Origin: an uncultured Phocaeicola sp.
GTDB lineage: Bacteria; Bacteroidota; Bacteroidia; Bacteroidales; Bacteroidaceae
DNA length: 50,794 nt
Direction: 5' to 3'
Assembly: GCA_944322395.1 (NCBI GenBank)
Contig: CALUPA010000010.1
Span: forward strand, 1 to 50,794
Below the pieces are notes generated by a model, which had not been told where the DNA came from, searched no databases, and saw only the letters and a list, made by a program, of their open reading frames with translations. Position numbers and translations under genes: made by a program. Each line of letters opens with the position of its first letter. Position 1 is the stretch's first letter. This document shows, piece by piece, positions 17,480 to 26,848 of the stretch.

Positions 17480-17509
17480 TTGATTTTATCCGACTTTTCA
17501 CTACCTTTG
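17480..17509 (+). promoter_or_regulatory. Promoter of the B12 uptake operon
   Basis: -33 TTG at 17480-17482 and -7 TACCTTTG at 17502-17509, spacing 19. The transcript would begin about 17516, just before the aptamer. Confidence 0.8.
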
Positions 17510-17524
17510 TCACAGAATTGGTTT

Positions 17525-17692
17525 CCATTCTTTACTCTAAGCATGGAATTAAAAGGGAATCCGGTGTAAATCCGGGACAGTCCTGCTGCTGTGAACCTCC
17601 ATTCAACTTTTCGAAAACATCTATTGCCACTGATGCTGCAACATTGGGAAGGCTTCGAAAAGGGAGAAAGTCAGAAGACCTGCCAAATTTCT
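17525..17692 (+). ncRNA. Cobalamin riboswitch controlling btuB operon
   Basis: Aptamer landmarks: AAAAGGGAATCCGGTG, TAAATCCGGGACAGTCCTGC, TGCTGTGAAC, TTGGGAAGG and the B12 box AAGTCAGAAGACCTGCC. It lies 65 bases before btuB. Binding of adenosylcobalamin or a related form is expected to shut off the uptake operon, as is known for btuB leaders. Confidence 0.96.
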
Positions 17693-17757
17693 TTGTTCGG
17701 ACACCTTCTAGGGTTAGGGCGTCTGACACATTTGTATATTAACAAAACATACTTATT

Positions 17758-19770
17758 ATGTACAAACAGTTCATCAGTGCTGTTTTGCTGCTTTGTACCA
17801 TATTGACAGGGATGACACAACCTGTCCGTTCACAAAGTAAGCTTGACAGTTTACAACATTTGGATGAAGTGGTTGTTACCGTGCGCCGTATTCAGAAAGA
17901 AGTTATACCTGTACAGCAACTTTCCGGAAGTCAGCTACATAGGCTCAGCTCGCATAGTGTGGCTGATGCTCTACGGTATTTTTCAGGTATCCAAATAAAG
18001 GATTACGGGGGTGTAGGCGGACTCAAAACCGTCAACATCAGAAGCATGGGAACAAATCACGTAGGTGTATTTTATGATGGTATCGAACTTGGAAATGCCC
18101 AAAATGGTCAAGTGGATTTAGGACGTTTCTCTTTGGACAATATGGAGGCTGTAACCCTCTATAACGGACAAAAGAGTGCTATTTTCCAACCGGCAAAGGA
18201 TTTCGGCTCGGCAGGCTCAATATATCTGCAATCACGTACTCCAAAATTCGGACCGGATGAAAACAACCATGCAAAGGCAGTTCTTAAAACTGGTTCTTTC
18301 GGCGTGATAAATCCCGCAATTTTATGGGAAAACAAAATCACTGAGAACATATCATCATCTGTTAGTGCTGAATATATGTATACAACAGGAAAGTATAAGT
18401 TTACTTACCGTGTAAAGGAAGGTTATGACACAACAGCAGTACGTCAGAACGGTGATGTGAATGCAATACGTGTAGAAGGAGGACTTTTCGGCAAACTAAA
18501 AGGCGGCTACTGGCGTGCCAAAGGTTATTTCTATAACTCAGAAAGGGGTTATCCGGGAGCTATTGTGAGAAACAAGTTTACTCATGAGGACCGTCAGTGG
18601 GATACAAACACTTTCTTTCAGGGAGCTTTCAAGAAAGATTTTTCCGACAGATACAGCATGATGCTCAATGCCAAATATGCATACGACTATCTAAACTATC
18701 TGGCTGACCCAAACAGGGATGAGTCACTTATGTATACAAACAATCACTATTATCAGCATGAAATATATGCCTCGGCAGCCAACAGGTTGAACTTATTCCC
18801 GTGGTGGAGTATTAATCTTTCAGCCGACTATCAGTTTAATCTGCTGAATGCCGATTTGAAGGACTTTGCATATCCACGCCGTCATACAGTACTTATAGCT
18901 GGGGCTACCGCATTTGAGTTCAACCGGCTGAAGATGCAGGCCAGTGTGCTTGGTACTATTGTTAATGATGAAGTTATGAAAGCAGATGGAAAAGCTGCAG
19001 ACGACAAGATACAGTGGACACCTACAGCTATACTGTCATACCGGCCTTTCGATGATGTGGATTTCAATCTGAGGACATTTTACAAAAGGATTTTCCGTAT
19101 GCCTACACTTAATGACTTATATTATACTTTTATTGGAAACATAGATCTTGATCCTGAATATACAAATCAGTACAATTTTGGATTTACATATACCAAGGAT
19201 TTTTCAGAAACATGGTTCCGTCATCTTGAAATACAAACTGATATATATTATAACGAGGTGGAAAACAAGATAGTAGCCACTCCTACATCTAATTTTTTCC
19301 GATGGACTATGATAAACCTGGGACTTGTAGAAATACGAGGTATAGATTTGGCCTTACAGACTGGCTGGAAATTCGGCAATGATTTATATGTCAACTGTCG
19401 TGTAAACTATACTTATCAGAAAGCTCAGGATTTCACGGATAAAAATGATGAGTTCTATGGCGGACAGATACCTTACATCCCGTGGCACAGCGGTTCGGCT
19501 GTTGTAAATGCAGGTTTCCGCAACTGGGAAGCAAACTACAGTTTTATATATACAGGCGAGAGATATTCATCTTCTGCAAATATACCGGTCAATTATCAGC
19601 TGCCATGGTACACCAGTGATTTTTCCATTGCCCGGAATCTGCCCCTCAAGAAAGGAAGTATGAAGATTACGCTCGAAGTTAACAATATATTCAATCAGCA
19701 GTATGAGGTAGTATCATGCTATCCTATGCCGGGCATCAACTTCAAAGCTATTATGAAATATGAGTTTTAA
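17758..19770 (+). CDS. btuB: TonB-dependent outer-membrane vitamin B12 receptor
   Basis: Outer-membrane active transporter for cobalamin, 670 residues. Signal peptide 1-26; TonB-box-like segment near residues 39-47 (DEVVVTVRR); plug domain with HSVADALRYFSGIQIKDYGG and LKTVNIRSMGTNHVGVFYDG; then a 22-strand-type barrel ending IMKYEF with terminal Phe. It is compact compared with SusC-type receptors and lacks their N-terminal extension, consistent with BtuB. The riboswitch directly upstream and the BtuG-like lipoprotein 10 bases downstream make the B12 assignment firm. First gene of an eight-gene operon. Confidence 0.95.
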   Translation: MYKQFISAVLLLCTILTGMTQPVRSQSKLDSLQHLDEVVVTVRRIQKEVIPVQQLSGSQLHRLSSHSVADALRYFSGIQIKDYGGVGGLKTVNIRSMGTNHVGVFYDGIELGNAQNGQVDLGRFSLDNMEAVTLYNGQKSAIFQPAKDFGSAGSIYLQSRTPKFGPDENNHAKAVLKTGSFGVINPAILWENKITENISSSVSAEYMYTTGKYKFTYRVKEGYDTTAVRQNGDVNAIRVEGGLFGKLKGGYWRAKGYFYNSERGYPGAIVRNKFTHEDRQWDTNTFFQGAFKKDFSDRYSMMLNAKYAYDYLNYLADPNRDESLMYTNNHYYQHEIYASAANRLNLFPWWSINLSADYQFNLLNADLKDFAYPRRHTVLIAGATAFEFNRLKMQASVLGTIVNDEVMKADGKAADDKIQWTPTAILSYRPFDDVDFNLRTFYKRIFRMPTLNDLYYTFIGNIDLDPEYTNQYNFGFTYTKDFSETWFRHLEIQTDIYYNEVENKIVATPTSNFFRWTMINLGLVEIRGIDLALQTGWKFGNDLYVNCRVNYTYQKAQDFTDKNDEFYGGQIPYIPWHSGSAVVNAGFRNWEANYSFIYTGERYSSSANIPVNYQLPWYTSDFSIARNLPLKKGSMKITLEVNNIFNQQYEVVSCYPMPGINFKAIMKYEF

Positions 19771-19780
19771 AATAACTGTC

Positions 19781-20926
19781 ATGAAATCAAGATTATATAT
19801 TATACCGGCATTGCTGTTAATGGCATCATGCAGAGGAGAACTTCCTATTATGCGTGCCGAAGGTGAATTGGTAGACAACAACCCCGGTAGCTCGAAAAAT
19901 ATAAAAGGGCTTTATCTTCTCAACGAAGGAAATATGGGTAGCAACAAAAGTACAATTGACTTCTTTGAGATAGAATCAGGTTCGTATTTCCGCAATATTT
20001 ACGCCCAGCAGAATCCTGAGGTAGTAAAAGAACTGGGCGATGTAGGGAATGACATCCAGATATACGACGGAAAACTGTTTGCCGTGATAAACTGTTCTCA
20101 CTTCATCGAGGTGATGGATGTGCGTACGGCTCGCCATATTGGTAAGGTTGATATAACCAACTGCCGGTATATACGTTTCAATGGAGACAAGGCTTATGTA
20201 AGTTCATATGCCGGACCAGTACAGATAGACCCGGAGGCTCGTCCAGGGAAAATAGTTGAGTTTGATATCAATACCCTGAAGATTGAAAGAGAGGTTGTAG
20301 TAGGCTATCAGCCGGAAGAGATGGTTATAACTGATGGGAAATTATATGTGGCCAACTCAGGTGGTTATCGTTTCCCCAATTATGACCGTACGGTATCAGT
20401 AGTAGACTTGAAGACTTTTCAAGTGATTAATACAATTGATGTTGCTATTAATCTGCACAGGATGGAGATAGACAGATACGGGCGCATATATGTAAGTTCG
20501 CGTGGCGATTATGAAGGGACTGGTTCCGATGTGTTCGTTATAGACTCCAAGACCGACAAAGTAGTGGGAAGTTTGGGTATTGCGGCAAGCGATATGTGCC
20601 TTTCGGGAGATTCAATATATATGATAAGTACTGAGTGGAGCAATATCACAGGAGCTAACGAAATAGCATATACCCTCTACGATGTAAAACAGCAGAAAAT
20701 AGTATCCGGGAATTTTATTACCGATGGAACTGATGATGAGATAAGGTTGCCTTATGGGGTGGCTGTAAATCCGGAGAATAAAGAATTCTTTATATGTGAT
20801 GCAACGAATTATGTTACACCTGGATATCTGTACTGTTTTACTCCTGACGGTAAGAAGAAATGGAAGGTGCGTACGGGAGATATTCCTGCACATATGGTAT
20901 TTACAGAAGAAAATGTAGAATTTTAA
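19781..20926 (+). CDS. btuG: BtuG-like surface B12-binding lipoprotein (beta-propeller)
   Basis: 381 residues; signal ends LLLMASCRGE (lipobox). The rest is a seven-bladed propeller of the YncE type: KGLYLLNEGNMGSNKSTIDFF, GKLFAVINCSHFIEVMDVRT, GKLYVANSGGYRF, TVSVVDLKTFQVINTI and similar blades. In Bacteroides, BtuG sits on the cell surface, captures B12 with very high affinity and hands it to BtuB (known from the family). The place right after btuB supports this. The frame is open to an ATG at 19760 inside btuB, but ATG 19781 gives a proper lipoprotein signal and lies 10 bases after the btuB stop. Confidence 0.88.
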   Translation: MKSRLYIIPALLLMASCRGELPIMRAEGELVDNNPGSSKNIKGLYLLNEGNMGSNKSTIDFFEIESGSYFRNIYAQQNPEVVKELGDVGNDIQIYDGKLFAVINCSHFIEVMDVRTARHIGKVDITNCRYIRFNGDKAYVSSYAGPVQIDPEARPGKIVEFDINTLKIEREVVVGYQPEEMVITDGKLYVANSGGYRFPNYDRTVSVVDLKTFQVINTIDVAINLHRMEIDRYGRIYVSSRGDYEGTGSDVFVIDSKTDKVVGSLGIAASDMCLSGDSIYMISTEWSNITGANEIAYTLYDVKQQKIVSGNFITDGTDDEIRLPYGVAVNPENKEFFICDATNYVTPGYLYCFTPDGKKKWKVRTGDIPAHMVFTEENVEF

Positions 20927-20943
20927 AACAAACGATATTGTTT

Positions 20944-21957
20944 ATGGATAAGAAACAGATTTTTGCAGTACCGGTTATTGTCGGCGGATGCATCCTGTCA
21001 TCCTGTACAAAGGACGATAAGGAATTAGAGATAGATAATTTTACTGAAGGCATTCCGTATATTACTAAAGTGCTTGATTACCGTCCTGCACCGGGGCAAT
21101 TTGTAAATGTAATGCCAGAATATGAGGATGGTGATACTCAGGAAACTATGAATAAGAAGGTCTTGGAGGCAATAGGCAATAATAACCGGGGGCTGATTAC
21201 TCTTGGGGGATATGGAGGGTATGTAATTGTAGGATTTGACCATACCATAGAAAACAAGCCTGACGTTTGTGACTTCAGAGTATTGGGTAATGCATTTATA
21301 TCCAATGTCCCTTCAAGTCGTGGAAGTGACGGCAGTTGCGAAGCAGGTGTCATAATGGTGGCATATGATAAAAACAAGAATGGAATTCCTGATGCCGATG
21401 AATGGTTTGAAATTGCCGGAAGTGCTTATTCGCAAACAGAAAAATGGTATGAGGAAGCAAAGAAAGCCGGAAATGACGTGAATATGTATAAGGACTATGA
21501 GGTGACATATTATCGTCCGGAATCAGACCCTGAAAATTTTACTGAAACTATAGAAGACTATATCCGATGGGAGGCTAATCAAGGTATAGTGAAGGAAGGT
21601 TACAAAGCGAAGAATATATATCATAAACAGTCGTATTATCCGAAGTGGATTAAAGATGACAAGCTTACTTTCAGTGGAACTTGTCTTCCCCAAAACGGGA
21701 TAAACAAAGGAAATAATGATTCTGATTATTTTGTTCTTCACCAGTTTTCATTTGGCTATGCAGATAATGCAACAAACGACAGTGACGGCTCTGAAATTGA
21801 TATCGACTGGGCTGTAGACAAAAACGGAAATACAGTCAGTCTTCCTGGTGTTGATTTTATAAAGATATACACAGGTATCAATCAGGAAAACGGCTGGATA
21901 GGTGAATGTTCTACTGAGATTATGGGAATAGAAGACCTACATATTTTAAAGAAATAA
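20944..21957 (+). CDS. B12-locus cell-surface lipoprotein, unknown function
   Basis: 337 residues from ATG 20944; the signal ends GGCILSSCTKDD, a lipobox followed by acidic residues, as often seen in surface-exposed Bacteroides lipoproteins. It contains a calcium-loop-like motif DKNKNGIPDADEW (about residues 144-156), a long tyrosine-rich middle and an aspartate-rich DSDGSEIDIDWAVD segment. Proteins of this kind recur in Bacteroides B12 loci beside btuG. A B12- or B12-complex-binding role is likely from context but unproven; it might correspond to an accessory surface binder such as BtuH, which I cannot confirm by reading. The open frame upstream (to 20860) overlaps btuG and is not used. Confidence 0.7.
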   Translation: MDKKQIFAVPVIVGGCILSSCTKDDKELEIDNFTEGIPYITKVLDYRPAPGQFVNVMPEYEDGDTQETMNKKVLEAIGNNNRGLITLGGYGGYVIVGFDHTIENKPDVCDFRVLGNAFISNVPSSRGSDGSCEAGVIMVAYDKNKNGIPDADEWFEIAGSAYSQTEKWYEEAKKAGNDVNMYKDYEVTYYRPESDPENFTETIEDYIRWEANQGIVKEGYKAKNIYHKQSYYPKWIKDDKLTFSGTCLPQNGINKGNNDSDYFVLHQFSFGYADNATNDSDGSEIDIDWAVDKNGNTVSLPGVDFIKIYTGINQENGWIGECSTEIMGIEDLHILKK

Positions 21958-21979
21958 TAACCTTTTATATATATAAATT

Positions 21980-23431
21980 ATGAAAAAGAAGTTTTTGAGC
22001 GTTGTAGCTCTATTTTTTATTTTGCTGTTATCGGCATGTACCAACAATGATGAACCTAAGTATGGAGACTTGATACTGGAATGGGACAGTTCGCTGGATA
22101 TTACATCTACCAAGATTATGATGCCTCATGACAGCTGTACATATAAATTCAAGGCAGAGAACGTTAAAAATGTAACCTGGGAAAATGTTCCAGAAGGATG
22201 GACTGTATCTCTTTCAGAAGAGAAAAATTCCATATCAGTAAAAGCCCCTGCCGAGAGTACAGTTTCAGGAGTAACTTATACTATTACAATAGTAATAGAA
22301 GGTATTAATGGTGAAATCAGGAAACAGGATTTGTTGTTTCTGCTCATAAATCCTAAAGCTATAGCCTATGATGACCCTAAAGGGGTGTTTGTCCTTAATG
22401 AAGGTAATATGACTACGGAAAACGGCTCACTTACTTATATCACACCGGAGGGTTTGGTAATAGACGATGCGTATAAGGCTGTAAATGGTACTGAATTGGG
22501 AAATGTATGTCAGGATATGGCTTTCTACAATGGAAAGATTTATATTATATCTCAGAATGGTGATGAAAATGCAGTAGGAACAAAGTTTGAGAACGATGGA
22601 ATGCTAGTGGTCCTTGACGCCAAGACTCTCAAAAAAGAAAAGGCTTTCAGTAAAAGTGAACTTTCAAGCCTCGACTGGCCTACACACATAGCAGTACTAG
22701 ATGAAAGCCATATATACATTCGCGACAATAAGGGAATCCACCGTTTCGATTCAAATACAAAAGAATTGAAATTCATTGAGGGCAGTGATGGGGCACCTAA
22801 GAGCAAATTTGTAGTTATGGATGGAAAAATATATACAATTATTGATGGATACATCAGTAAACTTCTGGAAATAACAACAGAAAATGATATTGTAAATAAA
22901 ATAACTTTGCCTTATAATGCTCCATACAAGGATATATACAGTATATATAAATCTGATGATGGAAAAATATGGTTATCAGCTTTTGGGTTTGGTAAATATT
23001 ATATAGGAAAATACTCTTTGGCAGACGAAACTTTAGTATCACGTCAGATTAGCGTCATGCCTAATATGGGAGCTTCAGGGGTTTCCTTTGTAGCAAAAGG
23101 TAATGATATTTATTACGCTTCAGGTACAATAATATATACCTTGAAATTTGATGAAAATCCGGAACTGGATGCAGAGTCAGGACTTGAAGCTGAAAAAGAA
23201 TTATGTGATCTGAACTTTATTGACAACAATGCTAAAGAACTGTATAATGGTCTTGGTATTAATCCTTCTACAGATATGCTTTATGTCAACACAATAAAGG
23301 GAGTAGGTCCATTCTATACTACAAACTCTATTTGGGAATTCGATACTACAGGCGACTGGACAGTACAAAAGAATAAATATGATAATTATACTAATTTCCC
23401 GGCTGGTTTCTTTTTTGCAGGTAATAACTAA
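21980..23431 (+). CDS. Propeller lipoprotein with N-terminal Ig-like domain (DUF5074-like), copy 1
   Basis: 483 residues; signal ends ILLLSACTNNDEP (lipobox). Residues about 30-130 look like a beta-sandwich (VTWENVPEGWTVSLSEEKN...), and the rest is a propeller starting GVFVLNEGNMTTENGSLTY, then VCQDMAFYNGKIYIISQNGD. The LNEGNM start blade is shared with BtuG and with the next protein, so all three are relatives. Likely a surface protein that binds B12 or a B12-protein complex; this is inferred from the operon and kinship. 22 bases after the previous gene. Confidence 0.75.
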   Translation: MKKKFLSVVALFFILLLSACTNNDEPKYGDLILEWDSSLDITSTKIMMPHDSCTYKFKAENVKNVTWENVPEGWTVSLSEEKNSISVKAPAESTVSGVTYTITIVIEGINGEIRKQDLLFLLINPKAIAYDDPKGVFVLNEGNMTTENGSLTYITPEGLVIDDAYKAVNGTELGNVCQDMAFYNGKIYIISQNGDENAVGTKFENDGMLVVLDAKTLKKEKAFSKSELSSLDWPTHIAVLDESHIYIRDNKGIHRFDSNTKELKFIEGSDGAPKSKFVVMDGKIYTIIDGYISKLLEITTENDIVNKITLPYNAPYKDIYSIYKSDDGKIWLSAFGFGKYYIGKYSLADETLVSRQISVMPNMGASGVSFVAKGNDIYYASGTIIYTLKFDENPELDAESGLEAEKELCDLNFIDNNAKELYNGLGINPSTDMLYVNTIKGVGPFYTTNSIWEFDTTGDWTVQKNKYDNYTNFPAGFFFAGNN

Positions 23432-23444
23432 ATGATTAAGACAT

Positions 23445-24695
23445 ATGAAACTGAATAATTTATTTACTATATTATTAGGTAGCTTAGTTATCTTTTCGGC
23501 ATGCAACAAATCCACTCCTGAAAATGAAAACAAGGATGAAAACAATCCATCAGAAAATCCCGGTGGATATGCTTCACCTGGTGGCGTAATGATACTTAAC
23601 CAGGGCATACGTTCTGAATGTAGTTCTATTACATATATTTCTCCAGATGGAAAGGTTGAAGAAAATATATACAGCAAAGTTAATGGAACTAAATTTGGTC
23701 ATAATGCACAGGACATGTATATGTATAATGGCAAGTTCTATATCTTCAGTGATAATTGTGATCAGTATAACACTTTAGGTGATGGTTCCTTGGTTATTGC
23801 AGATGCAGTAACAATGAAAAAAGAAAAAGTTTTCAAATATGAAGACCTGAAATTTCATAAACCTGAAGGTTCACTGGAGAAAGAAGATACACTTTATCTT
23901 ACTACACCTATGAGCAATGTAGTCGTCATAGATGAGAAAAATATATTTATCTCAAGTTCGAAAGCAATGTTCCGTCTTGACGCCACTACTGGAAAAATGT
24001 ATATAGTAAATGACAGTTTTCATTTCGGGAATCAAGGTAACACCATTGAATCTGTAGCCTCAACAAGAGGTATGACTGTAATAGGTGATTATGCATATTG
24101 TGGTGGCGGTGGATTCTGGGAAACGACCAGACTCTTGGAGTTCAGCAAAGATAAAGATTCTGCAACAAGGAAACTGGTTGACCTTGACGGTGACTTTATC
24201 AGTGGCATTTGTCGTACAGGTGAAAAAGAGATAATGCTTGCAACATGTGGACGTCAAGGTTCTACCAGAAACTACCTTTATTTTGTAGATATAGATAAAT
24301 GGGAAATTGTTCAGAAGAAGACAATTCCTGTGGATATATCTGCCGAGTTCTTCAATAACTCAGGTGTTACACTGGCTGGAGAGTATCTATACTTTGCTGC
24401 AGGAACTCTGAATATAAGCAGAATATCTATTAAAGACTGGAAAGTTGATAAAAATTTTATAGATATCAAAAAAGATGTACCTAGTGCAAGATACCTTAAC
24501 TGCAATGTTGTTGCCGATTCTAAAACACAGTATTTATATGTAGCTGTATCTGATGAATTTGGTGAAAATATTGTGTCAAAAGGAAATGTGCTGGTTTACG
24601 ATTGCAGTAAAGATACTCCAGTTCTTGTACAGAATATTGAAAATAAGACAAGCTACCCTGTAGGAATATATCCAGTTTCTAATTTTTACAATTGA
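23445..24695 (+). CDS. Propeller lipoprotein (DUF5074-like), copy 2
   Basis: 416 residues; signal ends LVIFSACNKSTPENENKDEN: a lipobox, then a long Asn/Glu/Pro-rich linker instead of the Ig-like domain of its neighbour. The propeller opens GVMILNQGIRSECSSITYIS and continues NAQDMYMYNGKFYIFSDNCD, clearly a paralogue of the preceding gene (compare VCQDMAFYNGKIYIISQNGD). It starts 13 bases after that gene. Probably arose by tandem duplication and divergence. Role inferred as surface cobalamin (or cobalamin-analogue) capture. Confidence 0.75.
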   Translation: MKLNNLFTILLGSLVIFSACNKSTPENENKDENNPSENPGGYASPGGVMILNQGIRSECSSITYISPDGKVEENIYSKVNGTKFGHNAQDMYMYNGKFYIFSDNCDQYNTLGDGSLVIADAVTMKKEKVFKYEDLKFHKPEGSLEKEDTLYLTTPMSNVVVIDEKNIFISSSKAMFRLDATTGKMYIVNDSFHFGNQGNTIESVASTRGMTVIGDYAYCGGGGFWETTRLLEFSKDKDSATRKLVDLDGDFISGICRTGEKEIMLATCGRQGSTRNYLYFVDIDKWEIVQKKTIPVDISAEFFNNSGVTLAGEYLYFAAGTLNISRISIKDWKVDKNFIDIKKDVPSARYLNCNVVADSKTQYLYVAVSDEFGENIVSKGNVLVYDCSKDTPVLVQNIENKTSYPVGIYPVSNFYN

Positions 24696-24724
24696 GATAT
24701 TTACTAATTAAATAATTCACTAAT

Positions 24725-25867
24725 ATGATGAGTATATTGAGATACTGGATTCTGACATTATTGTTTGCAAGTCTGCTGGTTGGATGCAGTAACGACAACT
24801 CTAAACTAAGTGACTTCAACAAATGTGTATACACTCCGCAATATGCTTCAGGTTTTGATATCAAAACTGCAGACAAGAGAGAAAGTGTTCTGATAACTGT
24901 CAGGAATCCATGGCAAGGAGCAAATGAAGTCAATATGCAGCTGCTTATTGTCAGAAATGAAGAATCTGTTCCAAAAGATTTCTCAGGTCAGATACTCATA
25001 GGTGATGCCAAGCGTATTGTAACCATGTCGTCTACACACGTAGGTATGATTGATGCAATAGATGCTACAAACACTATAGTTGGTGTATCAGGGCTGAAAT
25101 ACATATTCAGTCCTGATATTCAGGCTCACCGCAGTGACATAAAAGATATTGGATATGAAGGCAACATCAATTACGAGCTGCTGTTATCACTGAATCCAGA
25201 CATAGTTCTTCTATATGGTATAAACGGTGCAAACTCTATGGAGAAAAAACTTGAAGAGCTTGATATTCCATATATGTACATTGGTGATTATATTGAAGAT
25301 TCACCATTAGGTAAGGCTGAATGGATGGTGGCAATTGCTGAAATATTAGGTAAGCGGGAGAATGCTGAGAAAGTTTTTGTAGAAATTCCATTAAGATATA
25401 ACGCTTTGAAGGAAAAAGTAAAAAACTATAAAGCAGACACTCCTAAGGTAATGCTGAATATACCTTATGGAGATACGTGGTTCATGCCGTCTGTCAATAA
25501 TTACATAGCCAGACTTATTTCTGACGCCGGAGGGAATTACATATACAGGAAAAACACTGGTAATAGTTCTGAACCTATTGATTTGGAAGAGGCATATATG
25601 CTTGTATCAGATACAGATTTTTGGATTAATGTAGGAACATTGAATACAATTGATGAACTTAAAACGGCATGTCCCAAATTTATAGATACTGGTTGCTTCA
25701 AGAACAGAAAAGTATATAATAACAATGCCAGAAACAATACTGCCGGAGGAAATGATTTTTTTGAGTCGGCAGTTGTACATCCGGACCTGGTGCTGAGAGA
25801 TCTTATCAAAATTTTTCATCCCGGTCTGATTGAAGATGATTTTGTATATTATAAACAACTAAAGTAA
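24725..25867 (+). CDS. btuF: Cobalamin ABC transporter substrate-binding lipoprotein
   Basis: 380 residues; signal ends SLLVGCSNDNS, so it is a lipid-anchored periplasmic binding protein. It has the class III (helical-backbone) fold features: lobe 1 with RIVTMSSTHVGMIDAIDA and VGVSGLKYIF, then LLLSLNPDIVLLYG, a long linker helix around KAEWMVAIAEILGKREN, and lobe 2 with ISDAGGNYIY and a C-terminal HPDLVLRDLIKIFHP. Such proteins bind siderophores, haem or B12; the riboswitch-led operon and adjacency to BtuC/BtuD-like genes point to B12. Two consecutive ATGs (24725, 24728) are possible starts. The stop abuts the next ATG exactly. Confidence 0.9.
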   Translation: MMSILRYWILTLLFASLLVGCSNDNSKLSDFNKCVYTPQYASGFDIKTADKRESVLITVRNPWQGANEVNMQLLIVRNEESVPKDFSGQILIGDAKRIVTMSSTHVGMIDAIDATNTIVGVSGLKYIFSPDIQAHRSDIKDIGYEGNINYELLLSLNPDIVLLYGINGANSMEKKLEELDIPYMYIGDYIEDSPLGKAEWMVAIAEILGKRENAEKVFVEIPLRYNALKEKVKNYKADTPKVMLNIPYGDTWFMPSVNNYIARLISDAGGNYIYRKNTGNSSEPIDLEEAYMLVSDTDFWINVGTLNTIDELKTACPKFIDTGCFKNRKVYNNNARNNTAGGNDFFESAVVHPDLVLRDLIKIFHPGLIEDDFVYYKQLK

Positions 25868-26848
25868 ATGCAGACACGACTAATTATATTGTATGCTCTC
25901 TTATCGGCTCTTGTTATTATTCTCTTCTTAACAGATCTTATGATAGGAGCAGTAAATATTCCTTTAGCTGATGTGCTGGCAGCCCTTACAGGAGGAGACT
26001 GTACTCAGGCAACAGCTAAAATTATCCTGGATATAAGATTACTCAAAGCATTGGTTGCCTTGCTGGCTGGTATAGCATTATCCGTAAGCGGTATGCAGAT
26101 GCAGACTTTGTTCAGAAACCCATTGGCTGGTCCTTATGTTTTGGGTGTAAGTTCAGGAGCAAGCCTTGGAGTTGCATTGGTGGTTCTTGCCGGAATAGGT
26201 TCCTCGATCAGTATTGCCGGATCAGCATGGATTGGAGCAGCTTCTGTTCTGATAGTTATAGCAGCTATCGGTCATAGAATAAAAGATATTATGGTGATAC
26301 TTATTCTTGGTATGATGTTTTCATCAGGTATTGGTGCAATTGTCCAGATTTTACAATATATTGCCAAAGAAGAGTCGCTGAAAATGTTTATTGTTTGGAC
26401 AATGGGAACCTTAGGTGATGTAACGACACAACAACTGGCTATTATGTTTCCATCTATTGTTCTAGGATTACTATTAGCCATATTAACTGTAAAACCATTA
26501 AATTTATTACTCTTTGGTGAAGAGTATGCTATAACAATGGGACTAAACATCAAACGCTCAAGAGCACTATTGTTTTTATCTACTACTCTACTAGCTGGAA
26601 CGGTAACAGCATTTTGTGGACCTATAGGTTTTATAGGATTGGCTATACCACATGTAGCAAGGATGCTGCTCCAAAACAGCGACCATCGAATACTTTTACC
26701 AGGGACGGCCCTTTTAGGAGCCTCGATACTACTATTCTGTGATATTATTTCTAAAATTCTAATTTTACCAATAAATGCTATTACTGCACTTTTGGGTATT
26801 CCAATTGTAATATGGGTAGTATTATGCAACAAAAATATTACAGCATGA
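25868..26848 (+). CDS. btuC: Cobalamin ABC transporter permease (FecCD family)
   Basis: Inner-membrane permease, 326 residues, about ten spans. Family landmarks: LALLAGIALSVSGMQMQTLFRNPLAGPYVLGVSSGAS near residues 55-100, and the cytoplasmic coupling region around GPIGFIGLAIPHVARML (about 250-270). It starts on the base after the btuF stop and ends in an ATGA overlap with btuD, so the three proteins are probably made in step. Confidence 0.93.
   Translation: MQTRLIILYALLSALVIILFLTDLMIGAVNIPLADVLAALTGGDCTQATAKIILDIRLLKALVALLAGIALSVSGMQMQTLFRNPLAGPYVLGVSSGASLGVALVVLAGIGSSISIAGSAWIGAASVLIVIAAIGHRIKDIMVILILGMMFSSGIGAIVQILQYIAKEESLKMFIVWTMGTLGDVTTQQLAIMFPSIVLGLLLAILTVKPLNLLLFGEEYAITMGLNIKRSRALLFLSTTLLAGTVTAFCGPIGFIGLAIPHVARMLLQNSDHRILLPGTALLGASILLFCDIISKILILPINAITALLGIPIVIWVVLCNKNITA

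Noticed and set aside
17518..17742. Plus- and minus-strand frames across the btuB leader
   Set aside because: They coincide with the cobalamin aptamer; conservation there is RNA structure, not protein.
17758..19770. The 17758 receptor as a SusC-type glycan transporter
   Set aside because: Too short, lacks the SusC N-terminal extension and SusD partner, and is led by a B12 riboswitch.
26272..26832. 186-codon minus-strand frame opposite btuC
   Set aside because: Shadow of the permease; Ile/Ser-rich without motif.
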